64,000 nt of DNA from JAAFIP01 sp963775085 (GTDB taxonomy: Bacteria > Pseudomonadota > Gammaproteobacteria > Burkholderiales > Burkholderiaceae_C): positions 1 through 64,000 of the forward strand of contig CAVZHO010000003.1 in NCBI GenBank assembly GCA_963775085.1, written 5' to 3'. The notes beneath the pieces are model-generated. The model saw nothing but the letters and a program-made list of their open reading frames with translations, did no database searches and was not told the origin of the DNA. This document shows, one piece after another, positions 8,421 to 15,959 of the stretch. Position 1 is the stretch's first letter; each line of letters opens with the position of its first letter. A program made the position numbers and the translations under genes.

Positions 8421-9422
8421 TCAGATGGGAGCGTTCTTCAGGTTTTCTAAAGTGTGTTCCGCTTGCGCATCGGCATGGTAGCTGCTGCGCACCATCGCGC
8501 CCACCGCCGCATGGCTAAAGCCCATTTTGTAAGCCTCGGCTTCAAACATCTTGAAAGTGTCGGGGTGCACGTAGCGGCGCACCGGCAGATGCGCCATCGA
8601 CGGCGCAAGGTACTGGCCGATGGTCAGCATGTCGATGTCATGCGCGCGCATGTCGCGCATGGTCTGCAAAATTTCGTCATCGGTCTCGCCCAGGCCGACC
8701 ATGATGCCGCTTTTGGTGGGCACCTTGGGGTGCAGGGCCTTGAATTTTTTCAGCAGGTTCAGGCTGAAGGCGTAGTCGCTGCCGGGGCGGGCTTCTTTGT
8801 ACAGGCGGGGGATGGTTTCCAGGTTGTGGTTCATCACATCCGGCGGTGCGGCCTTCAGTATCTCCAGCGCGCGGTCATCGCGGCCGCGAAAATCGGGCAC
8901 CAGCACCTCGATGGTGGTGCCGGGCGACAGCGCGCGGGTTTGGCGGATGCACTCGACAAAGTGGGCTGCGCCGCCGTCGCGCAGGTCGTCGCGGTCGACT
9001 GAGGTGATGACGACGTATTTGAGTTGGAGCTTGGCAATGGTTTTGGCCAGGTTCTCGGGCTCCAGCGTGTCCAGCGGGTCAGGGCGGCCATGGCCCACAT
9101 CGCAAAAGGGGCAGCGGCGGGTGCACTTGTCGCCCATGATCATGAAGGTGGCCGTGCCCTTGCCAAAGCATTCGCCGATGTTGGGGCAGCTAGCCTCTTC
9201 GCACACGGTGTGCAAGTTGCTCTCGCGCAGGATCTGTTTGATCTCGTAAAAACGGGTGGATGGCGAACCGGCTTTGACGCGAATCCAATCGGGTTTTTTG
9301 AGCACTTCGCCGCGCTCCACCTTGACGGGGATGCGCGACAGCTTGGCACCGGCCTTTTGCTTGGCCAGCGGGTTGTAGTTTTCTTGGCTTTGTGCTTCGC
9401 GCACGACTTCTTGGGTACTCAT
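8421..9422 (-). CDS. lipA: Lipoyl synthase (radical SAM)
   Basis: Inserts two sulfur atoms into protein-bound octanoyl groups to make lipoate for pyruvate and 2-oxoglutarate dehydrogenases and the glycine cleavage system. The protein has 333 residues. Both iron-sulfur motifs are visible: the auxiliary-cluster motif CEEASCPNIGEC (Cx4Cx5C) and the radical-SAM motif CTRRCPFC (Cx3Cx2C). The C-terminal serine that ligates the auxiliary cluster is also plausible (RSSYHAD). It lies downstream of lipB on the same strand, the usual pair. Confidence 0.97.
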   Translation of the reverse strand: MSTQEVVREAQSQENYNPLAKQKAGAKLSRIPVKVERGEVLKKPDWIRVKAGSPSTRFYEIKQILRESNLHTVCEEASCPNIGECFGKGTATFMIMGDKCTRRCPFCDVGHGRPDPLDTLEPENLAKTIAKLQLKYVVITSVDRDDLRDGGAAHFVECIRQTRALSPGTTIEVLVPDFRGRDDRALEILKAAPPDVMNHNLETIPRLYKEARPGSDYAFSLNLLKKFKALHPKVPTKSGIMVGLGETDDEILQTMRDMRAHDIDMLTIGQYLAPSMAHLPVRRYVHPDTFKMFEAEAYKMGFSHAAVGAMVRSSYHADAQAEHTLENLKNAPI

Positions 9423-9467
9423 GGGGCTATTGTCGCTTACCGGGGCGGGGTGAGCTTGGGCAGGGCT

Positions 9468-10235
9468 TTAAGGTGCAAGGTAACTGCACAGCTTTTGCGC
9501 CAATACCTGCGCTACCGCATCCCGCGAAGCCGCGACGCCCAGCGAAGCCAGATCCACCGTACGCAGCCCCGCATACCCGCAGGGATTGATGCGCGAAAAT
9601 GGCTCCAAGTCCATCGCTACATTCAGCGCGACCCCATGGTAGGTGCAGTGGCGGCTGACCTTAATGCCTAAAGCGGCAATTTTGCCGATATTTTTAATTG
9701 GGGTCAGATCCAATTTATCACCATTTGAACTGTCAAGCGCCCCACCGCGCAAATCCGCCTCGGTCAGGTTCAGCGCCGCATGGGCGTGCGGGTCGTCGGT
9801 GCGCACATAAATGCCCGGCGCGCCACGCACGCGGTGGCCCGTCACGTTAAAGGCGGCCAGGGTTTGGATGACGGCCTCCTCGATTTTGAAGACGTACTCT
9901 TTCACGTAGTAGCCCGCCGCTTGCAGGTCGATCAGCGGATACGCCACCACCTGCCCCGGCCCGTGGTACGTGACCTGTCCGCCCCGGTTGGTTTGCACCA
10001 CCGGGATGTCTCCGGGGCTCAAAACATGGTCATTTTTACCTGCCAGGCCCTGCGTAAAAACCGGGAAATGCTCACAAATCCATAGCTGATTATGTCCATG
10101 CGACAAGGACATATCGACATTTATATTGGTTTTTTCAGACGCCCGTCGCTCCGTATGCGCCTGCATCGCTGCATACGTGGGCAGGTACTCTACGCGGCCG
10201 AGAAAGTGGGTGTCAATGCCCATAGGGGGTGCCAT
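9468..10235 (-). CDS. lipB: Octanoyltransferase LipB, with two in-frame insertions
   Basis: Transfers octanoyl from acyl carrier protein to lipoyl domains. Hallmarks are GGQVTYHGPGQ, the lysine in IGKIAALG and the catalytic cysteine in RINPCGYAG. The 255 residues are longer than usual for the family. Residues about 37-51 (NINVDMSLSHGHNQL) are encoded by an R1 repeat copy. About residues 160-182 form a second extra loop encoded by DNA containing GGGGTCAGATCC. Both lie in loops away from the catalytic motifs, so activity is plausible. Start ATG 10235 is used; ATG 10223 (MGIDTHFLG) is equally possible. Confidence 0.93.
   Translation of the reverse strand: MAPPMGIDTHFLGRVEYLPTYAAMQAHTERRASEKTNINVDMSLSHGHNQLWICEHFPVFTQGLAGKNDHVLSPGDIPVVQTNRGGQVTYHGPGQVVAYPLIDLQAAGYYVKEYVFKIEEAVIQTLAAFNVTGHRVRGAPGIYVRTDDPHAHAALNLTEADLRGGALDSSNGDKLDLTPIKNIGKIAALGIKVSRHCTYHGVALNVAMDLEPFSRINPCGYAGLRTVDLASLGVAASRDAVAQVLAQKLCSYLAP
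10080..10126 (-). repeat. R1 repeat copy inside lipB
   Basis: The plus-strand reading ATAGCT...TATGTCC...GACAAGGAC...TTTATA matches the intergenic copy at 51140-51197 closely. It keeps the small GTCC/GGAC hairpin. The lipB frame stays open through it. Confidence 0.7.
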
Positions 10236-10281
10236 AACTATGAATCAGCAGGCATCATAAACCGGCGCAGCGCGAGTACAC

Positions 10282-10320
10282 AAAAAAAACACCCCGCAGG
10301 GCCAGGCCCTGCGGGGTGTT
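10282..10320 (-). terminator. Rho-independent terminator of the DUF481 gene
   Basis: A perfect 16-bp inverted repeat with a single-base centre spans 10288-10320 (arm AACACCCCGCAGGGCC). On the minus strand it is followed by a run of T. It lies 18 bases beyond the DUF481 stop and before lipB, so lipB probably needs its own promoter. Confidence 0.93.
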
Positions 10321-10338
10321 TGAGGAGGGCGTAAAAAA

Positions 10339-11115
10339 TTACTTGCCCAGCGTCATGCTCACGCCGGTAAACAGGGCCAGGTCGTTCTTCTTGAGGCCAG
10401 CACCGGGGGCGCTGTTGTAGTTGTCGACCAGGCCGACATTCAGGGACATGCCGGCATTCAGGGCCACACCCAGGTTGGCGGTGGCTTTGGCAAAGGTGCC
10501 GCCGTCGCCGCTGATGCGGGGGTACAGTTCAACGCGTTGCTTGAAGAAGATCGCGTCGGACAGTTTGTGGGTGGACTCTTCGCCCAGCAGCAGGCTGGTA
10601 GTAGAGAAGCTGGTGCCGGTGACGCCGCTGATCAGCTGGTTGCTGTTGTACTTGCTGTGGATGTTGGCCAGGCCGCCAAAGATGTCAAAAGTGGTGGTGG
10701 CGGTATTGATGACTTTGTAGCCCATGCCACCGGCCACGGTGCGGCGCAGCGACAGATCAACCACTTTGTCGCCTTCCAGACCCAGTTTGCCAAAGGCATA
10801 CATGCGGGGGGACAGGTTGTAGTCGTACTGGCCGTTCAGGCCCCATTTGTTATTGGTGGTGGTGGTCACGCCAGCGGCTTTGCTGGAGCCGTAGTTGATG
10901 TAGCCACCCGTGCTGATTTTGTCAGCAGCGGTCAGGCGGGCCATGTCCACGTTGAGCAGGATGTTGTTGGTGGACGAGTTGCCCGAGGTGGCGGACACCG
11001 ATGCGCCCGCCAGACCACGCCATTGGCCGTCGGTTTTGGCCTGTGCGAAGGCTGAGCCAGCGCCCATGCAGACCACGGCGGCGGCTGCGAGCGTAGCGAG
11101 AGTAGAAAACTTCAT
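10339..11115 (-). CDS. DUF481-type outer-membrane beta-barrel protein
   Basis: A 258-residue exported protein with a signal peptide cut near residue 25 (GSAFAQA). The body is built of alternating beta strands such as RLTAADKISTGGYINYG, and ends in an aromatic-poor but barrel-like tail, GVSMTLGK. It fits DUF481, which is known as putative salt-induced or outer-membrane proteins of unknown role. It interrupts the usual ybeD-lipB-lipA order and has its own terminator. A TTGACT hexamer upstream of the start may belong to its promoter. Confidence 0.8.
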   Translation of the reverse strand: MKFSTLATLAAAAVVCMGAGSAFAQAKTDGQWRGLAGASVSATSGNSSTNNILLNVDMARLTAADKISTGGYINYGSSKAAGVTTTTNNKWGLNGQYDYNLSPRMYAFGKLGLEGDKVVDLSLRRTVAGGMGYKVINTATTTFDIFGGLANIHSKYNSNQLISGVTGTSFSTTSLLLGEESTHKLSDAIFFKQRVELYPRISGDGGTFAKATANLGVALNAGMSLNVGLVDNYNSAPGAGLKKNDLALFTGVSMTLGK

Positions 11116-11246
11116 GAATAACCCTTTTAAATAGTCAAATGACGGCGCAATTGTCGGGGCATCCAGTGCGGAATTTGTAGCTCTGGAGTAAAGCTGTGCG
11201 ATATGACCGTGAACTAATGCGGATGGGTGTTTGTTTTTAGCTAAAA

Positions 11247-11519
11247 CTACAGCACCACTTTGACCATCGGGTGCGTACTCAGGGTACGGTAGATCTCGTC
11301 CAACTGCTCGCGCGAGGTGGCGGTGATGGTGAGCGTGACCCCCAGGTACTTGCCGCCTTTACTTTCGCGCAGCTCGATGGTGCTGGCATCAAAAGCGGGG
11401 TCAAACTGGTGGGCGATGTGGGTGAGGGCGTGAACATACCCTTCCACTTTCAGCCCCATGACCTTGATGGGAAACTTGGATGGATACTGGATCAGGGATT
11501 GTTCTTTGGGGATGTCCAT
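11247..11519 (-). CDS. ybeD: DUF493 family protein (YbeD-like)
   Basis: A 90-residue cytoplasmic protein with the ferredoxin-like ACT-resembling fold of DUF493: FPIKVMGLKVEGY near the start and YLGVTLTITATSREQLDEIY in the middle. In E. coli ybeD lies next to lipB, and here it is just upstream of the lip genes with one gene between. It starts 3 bases after the dat stop, so it is in the same transcript. Biochemical function is unknown. Confidence 0.9.
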   Translation of the reverse strand: MDIPKEQSLIQYPSKFPIKVMGLKVEGYVHALTHIAHQFDPAFDASTIELRESKGGKYLGVTLTITATSREQLDEIYRTLSTHPMVKVVL

Positions 11520-11522
11520 AAT

Positions 11523-12443
11523 TTACGCGTTTTTGGCAGCTTGGTAGCCGGCATAAAGCTGGCAGTACACCGGGCCAGGTGCGCCCCGGTGGCTGGCGTG
11601 GCCGAGGGACAAGCCGTCCAGCTGGGTAACGGGCAGCACTTCCTTGCTGGCTGAGCTTAGCAAAAGTTCATCACAAGTGAGTACTTCCTCTCGGCTGATG
11701 TCTTTCAAAATGAAGGGAATTCCCTGCGCCTGGCAAATCTCCTGGATCAAGTCATAGCGGATACCTTCGAGCACCAGGTTGCTTTTGGGTGGCCCCATCA
11801 GGGTGCCGTTGTTGACCACCCACACATTGCTGGAAGCGGCTTCACTGAGCTGGCCGTCGCGAAACATGATGGTCTCGCTCGCATCCACGTCCGCGCTGAT
11901 CTGGCGCGCCATCACCGAGCCCAGCAGGCTGGTGGATTTGATGTGCGCTTTCTGCCAGCGAAAGTCGTCCGCTGTCACGCAGGCCACGCCGTGGGCGCGC
12001 GCCTGGGCGGACGGGGCTTGCAGCGGGCTGCACATGGCAAACACCGTGGGGGTGAGGTGCTCTGGCATCACATGGTCACGCAGGGCCACGCCGCGCGTGA
12101 CTTGCAGATAGACGAGAAGATCGCCAGTGGCAGCCGCATTTTCAATGCCATTTATGGTGGTAGTCCTTGTCGATAGGGCGTAAGATGCTACTAAATCAGT
12201 AGCTATGGTCAGCCAGGCTTCACGCGCCAATGGCTGCGGTATGCGCAGCTCGGCCAGCGAGCGCTCCAGCCGCGCCATGTGCTGCGCAAAGCGAAACACC
12301 CGCCCGCCATATACCGGCAGCACCTCATACACGCCATCGCCAAAGATAAAACCCCGGTCCAGCACGCTGACCCTGGCTTCATTCAGCGGTGTGTAGGCGC
12401 CGTTCAGGTAGCAGGGGTGGCTGGGCAGGTCGGGGTGGCGCAT
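11523..12443 (-). CDS. dat: D-amino acid aminotransferase / class IV aminotransferase with an in-frame repeat insertion
   Basis: PLP-dependent fold-type IV enzyme, 306 residues from ATG 12443 (MRHPDLPSHPCYLNGAY). VSVLDRGFIFGDGVYEVLPV is the family signature. The Schiff-base lysine lies in AHIKSTSLLGSVMARQ, and EAASSNVW is the cofactor loop. D-alanine transaminase is the likely activity; branched-chain or aminodeoxychorismate lyase activities share the fold. Around residues 80-97 the protein contains a stretch (DLVASYALSTRTTTINGI) encoded by an R1 repeat copy. The gene lies 5 bases after copD-like and 3 before ybeD. Confidence 0.88.
   Translation of the reverse strand: MRHPDLPSHPCYLNGAYTPLNEARVSVLDRGFIFGDGVYEVLPVYGGRVFRFAQHMARLERSLAELRIPQPLAREAWLTIATDLVASYALSTRTTTINGIENAAATGDLLVYLQVTRGVALRDHVMPEHLTPTVFAMCSPLQAPSAQARAHGVACVTADDFRWQKAHIKSTSLLGSVMARQISADVDASETIMFRDGQLSEAASSNVWVVNNGTLMGPPKSNLVLEGIRYDLIQEICQAQGIPFILKDISREEVLTCDELLLSSASKEVLPVTQLDGLSLGHASHRGAPGPVYCQLYAGYQAAKNA
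12151..12206 (+). repeat. R1 repeat copy inside dat
   Basis: TAGTCCTTGTCG.TAGGGCGTAAG matches the intergenic copy at 20466-20513 almost base for base and is followed by an A/T-rich TAG...CTA tail. It lies in the dat frame without creating a stop. Confidence 0.75.
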
Positions 12444-12448
12444 GGTGG

Positions 12449-12919
12449 TTACCGCACCAAGCGCACGGCGGCAATCGCCAGCCAGCCGAGGACAAAATTG
12501 GCAATGACCATTTTGTGGATCAGCCCGGCCACTTTGGCCGCCACGGGCCATTCGCCTGCTGCCACCGCGCGCTTGAACTTGCGCAGACCGGCAAAATAAA
12601 TATGCCCAAAGATCAAAAACATGATGAGGCCCATCACCAGCATCAGGTTCCAGCCCAGCGGCACGCTGCCTACGCCGTCGGCGGCCTTGGCCGCTTTGAA
12701 GGCGCTGGTATACAGGTACGTGCCGGTGGCAAACAGCACCAGCACCGCTACCGCCACGATAGCAAAAAAGCGTTGCCATACCTCACCCATCAGCTTGGCG
12801 CGTGGCTGTGGCTCCATCAGCGCGAGGGTGGCGGGGCGCAGTGCGAAGAGCATGAAGGTCATGCCACCCATCCAGATGATGGCACTGATCAGGTGCAGGA
12901 GTTTGGTAATGTCGTACAT
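12449..12919 (-). CDS. CopD-family / DUF4149-like integral membrane protein
   Basis: A 156-residue protein with four membrane helices. It opens with LLHLISAIIWMGGMTFMLF, typical of the CopD superfamily, where paired histidines on helices bind metal or heme. His9 in helix 1 and His106 in GHIYFAG are candidates. Start ATG 12919 was chosen because residues upstream of it in the open frame are low-quality sequence. It heads the dat-ybeD unit. Copper handling is only suggested by the family name. Confidence 0.75.
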   Translation of the reverse strand: MYDITKLLHLISAIIWMGGMTFMLFALRPATLALMEPQPRAKLMGEVWQRFFAIVAVAVLVLFATGTYLYTSAFKAAKAADGVGSVPLGWNLMLVMGLIMFLIFGHIYFAGLRKFKRAVAAGEWPVAAKVAGLIHKMVIANFVLGWLAIAAVRLVR

Positions 12920-13037
12920 GGTGCGCGCCTTCGAGGTAGCGTGAATAGAAAATCTGCCAGCCCCGATTGTGGCGCGTAAACCAAGCCCCCAGAGGGGTGC
13001 CTGAAAATCACCATCGGCATGCAATTGCGTCGCGTAA

Positions 13038-13077
13038 TTGAATAAACCGGCTAAAGGCCACGGGTTTCTACTATAAT
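13038..13077 (+). promoter_or_regulatory. Possible promoter of the atp operon
   Basis: A consensus TATAAT hexamer at 13072-13077 lies 48 bases before atpI. No good -35 box sits at the right distance (TTGAAT is 28 bases upstream), so only the -10 element is convincing. Confidence 0.4.
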
Positions 13078-13124
13078 CAGAGGCTTTGCTGGATTGGCTG
13101 GCCGTAACAGGGGTGTAACTTTTT

Positions 13125-13607
13125 ATGAATAAGAGTCCTGCCCCCTTGCCGCCGGAAGATGACGCGAAAGAACCCGAGTTCAAGAAGTGGACGGCCGATG
13201 AGGCCAGGCTGCTTCGCGAACAATCGCCGTCGGTCTCCCCCTGGCGCGTGATCGGGTGGCAAATCATGGCCGGGGTGGCCATTGCGCTGGGCGCATGGCT
13301 GCTCAGTGGTGAGGTGGTGGTGGCAGTGTCAGCGGGCTACGGCGCATTGACGGTGATTCTTCCGGCGGCTGTCATGGCGCGGGGCATCATGTCGCCCACG
13401 TCGAGTTTGAATGCCGTGAGCGCAGCAATGGGCTTTATGGTGTGGGAGATGGTCAAAATCGGTCTGAGTGTGGCGATGTTTTTTGCCGCGCCCCAGTTGA
13501 TCCCCGGCTTGAGTTGGCTGGCGCTGCTGGTGGGGGTGATTTTGACGATGAAAGTATATTGGGTGGCGGCTTTTTATAAGCCCAAACCCCGCGTTGTAAT
13601 TAAGTGA
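13125..13607 (+). CDS. atpI: ATP synthase subunit I
   Basis: First gene of the atp operon, 160 residues. After a hydrophilic N-terminus of about 45 residues there are four membrane helices, including VIGWQIMAGVAIALGAWLL and the glycine-rich GYGALTVILPAAVMARG. AtpI assists assembly of the c-ring and may affect magnesium uptake. It lies 21 bases before atpB. Confidence 0.88.
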   Translation: MNKSPAPLPPEDDAKEPEFKKWTADEARLLREQSPSVSPWRVIGWQIMAGVAIALGAWLLSGEVVVAVSAGYGALTVILPAAVMARGIMSPTSSLNAVSAAMGFMVWEMVKIGLSVAMFFAAPQLIPGLSWLALLVGVILTMKVYWVAAFYKPKPRVVIK

Positions 13608-13628
13608 ATCGAATTAGGTAACAACAAG

Positions 13629-14489
13629 ATGGCAGCTTCTGGACAAGGCCCAACATCCGGTGAATACATTGTTCACCACCTGACGCATTGGCAAAACAAG
13701 GCGCAAACCGAAGTCGTTGACTTCACGGTTTTCAACATCGACACGATTATTTACAGCGTGGTGCTCGGTTTGATCGGCTGCTTCCTGCTCTGGAAAGCCG
13801 CAAGCAAAGCCACCTCAGGCGTGCCCGGTCGCTTCCAGGCCGCAGTGGAAATTCTGGTGGAGACGGTGGATGCGCAAGCCAAAGGCATTGTGCACAGCGC
13901 CACCAGCCGCAAATTGGTCGCCCCCCTGGCCTTGACGGTGTTTGTCTGGATCTTCCTGATGAACGCCATGGACATGCTGCCCGTCGACTTGATCCCCTGG
14001 ATCTGGGAGCGCATCGTCGGCGCCACCGGCGGCGACCCGCACCACGCTTTCATGCGCTCGGTGCCCACGGCCGACTTGTCCATGACCATGGCTTTGTCCC
14101 TGGGTGTGCTGATTGTCTGTCTGGTCTACAACGTCAAGATCAAAGGTGCAGGCGGTTGGATTCACGAGCTCTTCAGCGCCCCGTTTGGTGCGCATCCCCT
14201 GCTGTGGATTCCCAACTTTCTCATGCAGATCATCGAATTCATTGCCAAAACCGTATCCCACGGCATGCGATTGTTTGGCAACATGTATGCGGGCGAGCTG
14301 ATCTTTTTGCTGATCGCCTTGCTCGGTGGTGGCTTTACGCTGTCCGCTGGTGGGTTGGGTCTGGCGGCGCTGCATATCGTGGCTGGCACGGCATGGTCGA
14401 TCTTCCACATTTTGATTATTGTGCTCCAGGCTTTTGTGTTCATGATGCTCACGCTCGTGTACATCGGACAGGCGCATGATGCGCACTAA
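13629..14489 (+). CDS. atpB: F1Fo ATP synthase subunit a
   Basis: Membrane stator subunit forming the proton half-channels, 286 residues. The essential arginine is in SHGMRLFGNMYAGELIF, facing the c-ring carboxylate. Five or six membrane helices are visible. The N-terminus (GEYIVHHLTHWQNK) matches betaproteobacterial homologues. Confidence 0.97.
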   Translation: MAASGQGPTSGEYIVHHLTHWQNKAQTEVVDFTVFNIDTIIYSVVLGLIGCFLLWKAASKATSGVPGRFQAAVEILVETVDAQAKGIVHSATSRKLVAPLALTVFVWIFLMNAMDMLPVDLIPWIWERIVGATGGDPHHAFMRSVPTADLSMTMALSLGVLIVCLVYNVKIKGAGGWIHELFSAPFGAHPLLWIPNFLMQIIEFIAKTVSHGMRLFGNMYAGELIFLLIALLGGGFTLSAGGLGLAALHIVAGTAWSIFHILIIVLQAFVFMMLTLVYIGQAHDAH

Positions 14490-14554
14490 TTTTCAGTTTT
14501 CTCGTTCTCTGTAGTTTTTTTTCTCAACCTTCCCTTTCACATTTAGGAGTCATC

Positions 14555-14818
14555 ATGGAAGTTATTAGTTTTGTAGCACTGGCAGCAGGTTTGATCATTG
14601 GTCTGGGTGCTCTGGGCGCTTGTATCGGTATCGGTATCATGGGCTCCAAGTTCCTCGAATCCGCTGCGCGCCAGCCCGAATTGATGGGTGAGCTGCAAAC
14701 CAAGATGTTCTTGCTGGCCGGTCTGATCGACGCGGCCTTCATTATCGGTACCGGTATTGCCCTGTGGTTCGCCACGGCCAACCCGTTCCTGGGCCAGATC
14801 GCCCGCTTGGTCAAGTAA
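14555..14818 (+). CDS. atpE: F1Fo ATP synthase subunit c
   Basis: An 87-residue hairpin of two membrane helices that forms the rotor ring. The polar loop is RQPELMGELQTKMF. The proton-binding carboxylate is the Asp in LLAGLIDAAFIIGTG. The motif GALGACIGIGIMGSKFLESAARQ is typical of the first helix. A good Shine-Dalgarno (TTAGGAG) precedes the ATG. Confidence 0.97.
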   Translation: MEVISFVALAAGLIIGLGALGACIGIGIMGSKFLESAARQPELMGELQTKMFLLAGLIDAAFIIGTGIALWFATANPFLGQIARLVK

Positions 14819-14900
14819 TTTCCGTCCTCGTGGCCTGCGCTCTGTCGGTTCTTTTTAGCTCTCACAGATCGCATGTCCCATCACTCATAAGGATGCTGAC

Positions 14901-15371
14901 GTGAACATTAACGCCACCCTGATCATTCAATTGATCGTGTTCCTGATCCTGGTCTGGTTCACGATGTCATTTGTCTGGCCACCCATTGCCAAAGCCCTCG
15001 ACGAGCGCGCCGTAAAAATTGCCGATGGCCTCGCCGCCGCCGACAAGGCCAAGTCTGATCTGTCTGCCGCCAACAAGCGCGTAGAAGACGAGCTGGCCAA
15101 AACGCGCACCGAGACCGCTGCCCGCCTGGCCGACGCTGAGCGCCGCGCCCAGGCTATCGTGGAAGAGGCGAAAGCCAAAGCCACCGAAGAAGGCAACAAA
15201 ATCATCGCTGCCGCCAAGGTCGATGCGACCCAGCAAACCATCAAAGCCCGCGAAACTTTGCGTGAACAAGTCGCCGCCCTGGCCGTCAAAGGCGCAGAGC
15301 AGATCTTGCGCAAAGAGGTCAACGCTGGTGCGCATGCTGATTTGCTTGGCCGCCTCAAGGCCGAGCTGTAA
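14901..15371 (+). CDS. atpF: F1Fo ATP synthase subunit b
   Basis: Peripheral stalk subunit, 156 residues. One N-terminal membrane helix (LIIQLIVFLILVWFTMSFVW) is followed by a long charged amphipathic helix that dimerises. Length equals the E. coli b subunit. It lies 10 bases before atpH. Confidence 0.96.
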   Translation: MNINATLIIQLIVFLILVWFTMSFVWPPIAKALDERAVKIADGLAAADKAKSDLSAANKRVEDELAKTRTETAARLADAERRAQAIVEEAKAKATEEGNKIIAAAKVDATQQTIKARETLREQVAALAVKGAEQILRKEVNAGAHADLLGRLKAEL

Positions 15372-15381
15372 GGCGCATACC

Positions 15382-15912
15382 ATGGCAGAACTTGCTACCA
15401 TCGCCCGCCCTTACGCCGAAGCCCTGTTCAAGGCCACCAAGTCTGACTTGGCTGGCACGGCTGTGTGGCTCGACGCTATTGCTGCAGTGGCTGCCAATCC
15501 GCAGTTGCAGCAGTTTGCAGGCAACCCGCAATCGAGCAATACGCAGGTCTTTGACCTGCTATCCTCGGTGGCCAAAGTCAATTTGCCCGAACAAGGCAAA
15601 AACTTCCTCAACACCGTCATCGACAATGGCCGCGTCAACGCGTTGCCCGAGATTGCAAGTCAGTTTCGCAGGTTGAAGAACACGCAAAGCGGCAGCTCGG
15701 ATGCTGTTGTTTACAGCGCTTTCCCGATGGATGGTGCAGCCCTGGCCGAGGTGGCCCAGCTGCTGGAAAAGCGCTTTGACCGCAAGCTCACTATCCAGGT
15801 CAAACTGGAGCCGGAGCTGATCGGTGGCATTCGCGTCGTGGTGGGTGACGAGGTGCTGGACACCTCGGTCAAAGCCCGTCTGGAACAAATGAAAGTTGCC
15901 CTGACCGCGTAA
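15382..15912 (+). CDS. atpH: F1Fo ATP synthase subunit delta
   Basis: Stalk subunit joining b to F1, 176 residues from ATG 15382 (MAELATIARPYAEALFKATK). The frame is open upstream into atpF, but those residues are not homologous. The C-terminal block GGIRVVVGDEVLDTSVKARL is the family signature. Confidence 0.96.
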   Translation: MAELATIARPYAEALFKATKSDLAGTAVWLDAIAAVAANPQLQQFAGNPQSSNTQVFDLLSSVAKVNLPEQGKNFLNTVIDNGRVNALPEIASQFRRLKNTQSGSSDAVVYSAFPMDGAALAEVAQLLEKRFDRKLTIQVKLEPELIGGIRVVVGDEVLDTSVKARLEQMKVALTA

Positions 15913-15959
15913 GCGTTTAGTGGCGATCAGAGCAACATTAACGAAAGAAGGAACGAGCC

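Noticed and set aside
11523..12779. Longer form of dat beginning at 12779
   Set aside because: The extra N-terminal residues are the antisense-frame reading of the copD-like gene; the homologous protein begins at 12443.
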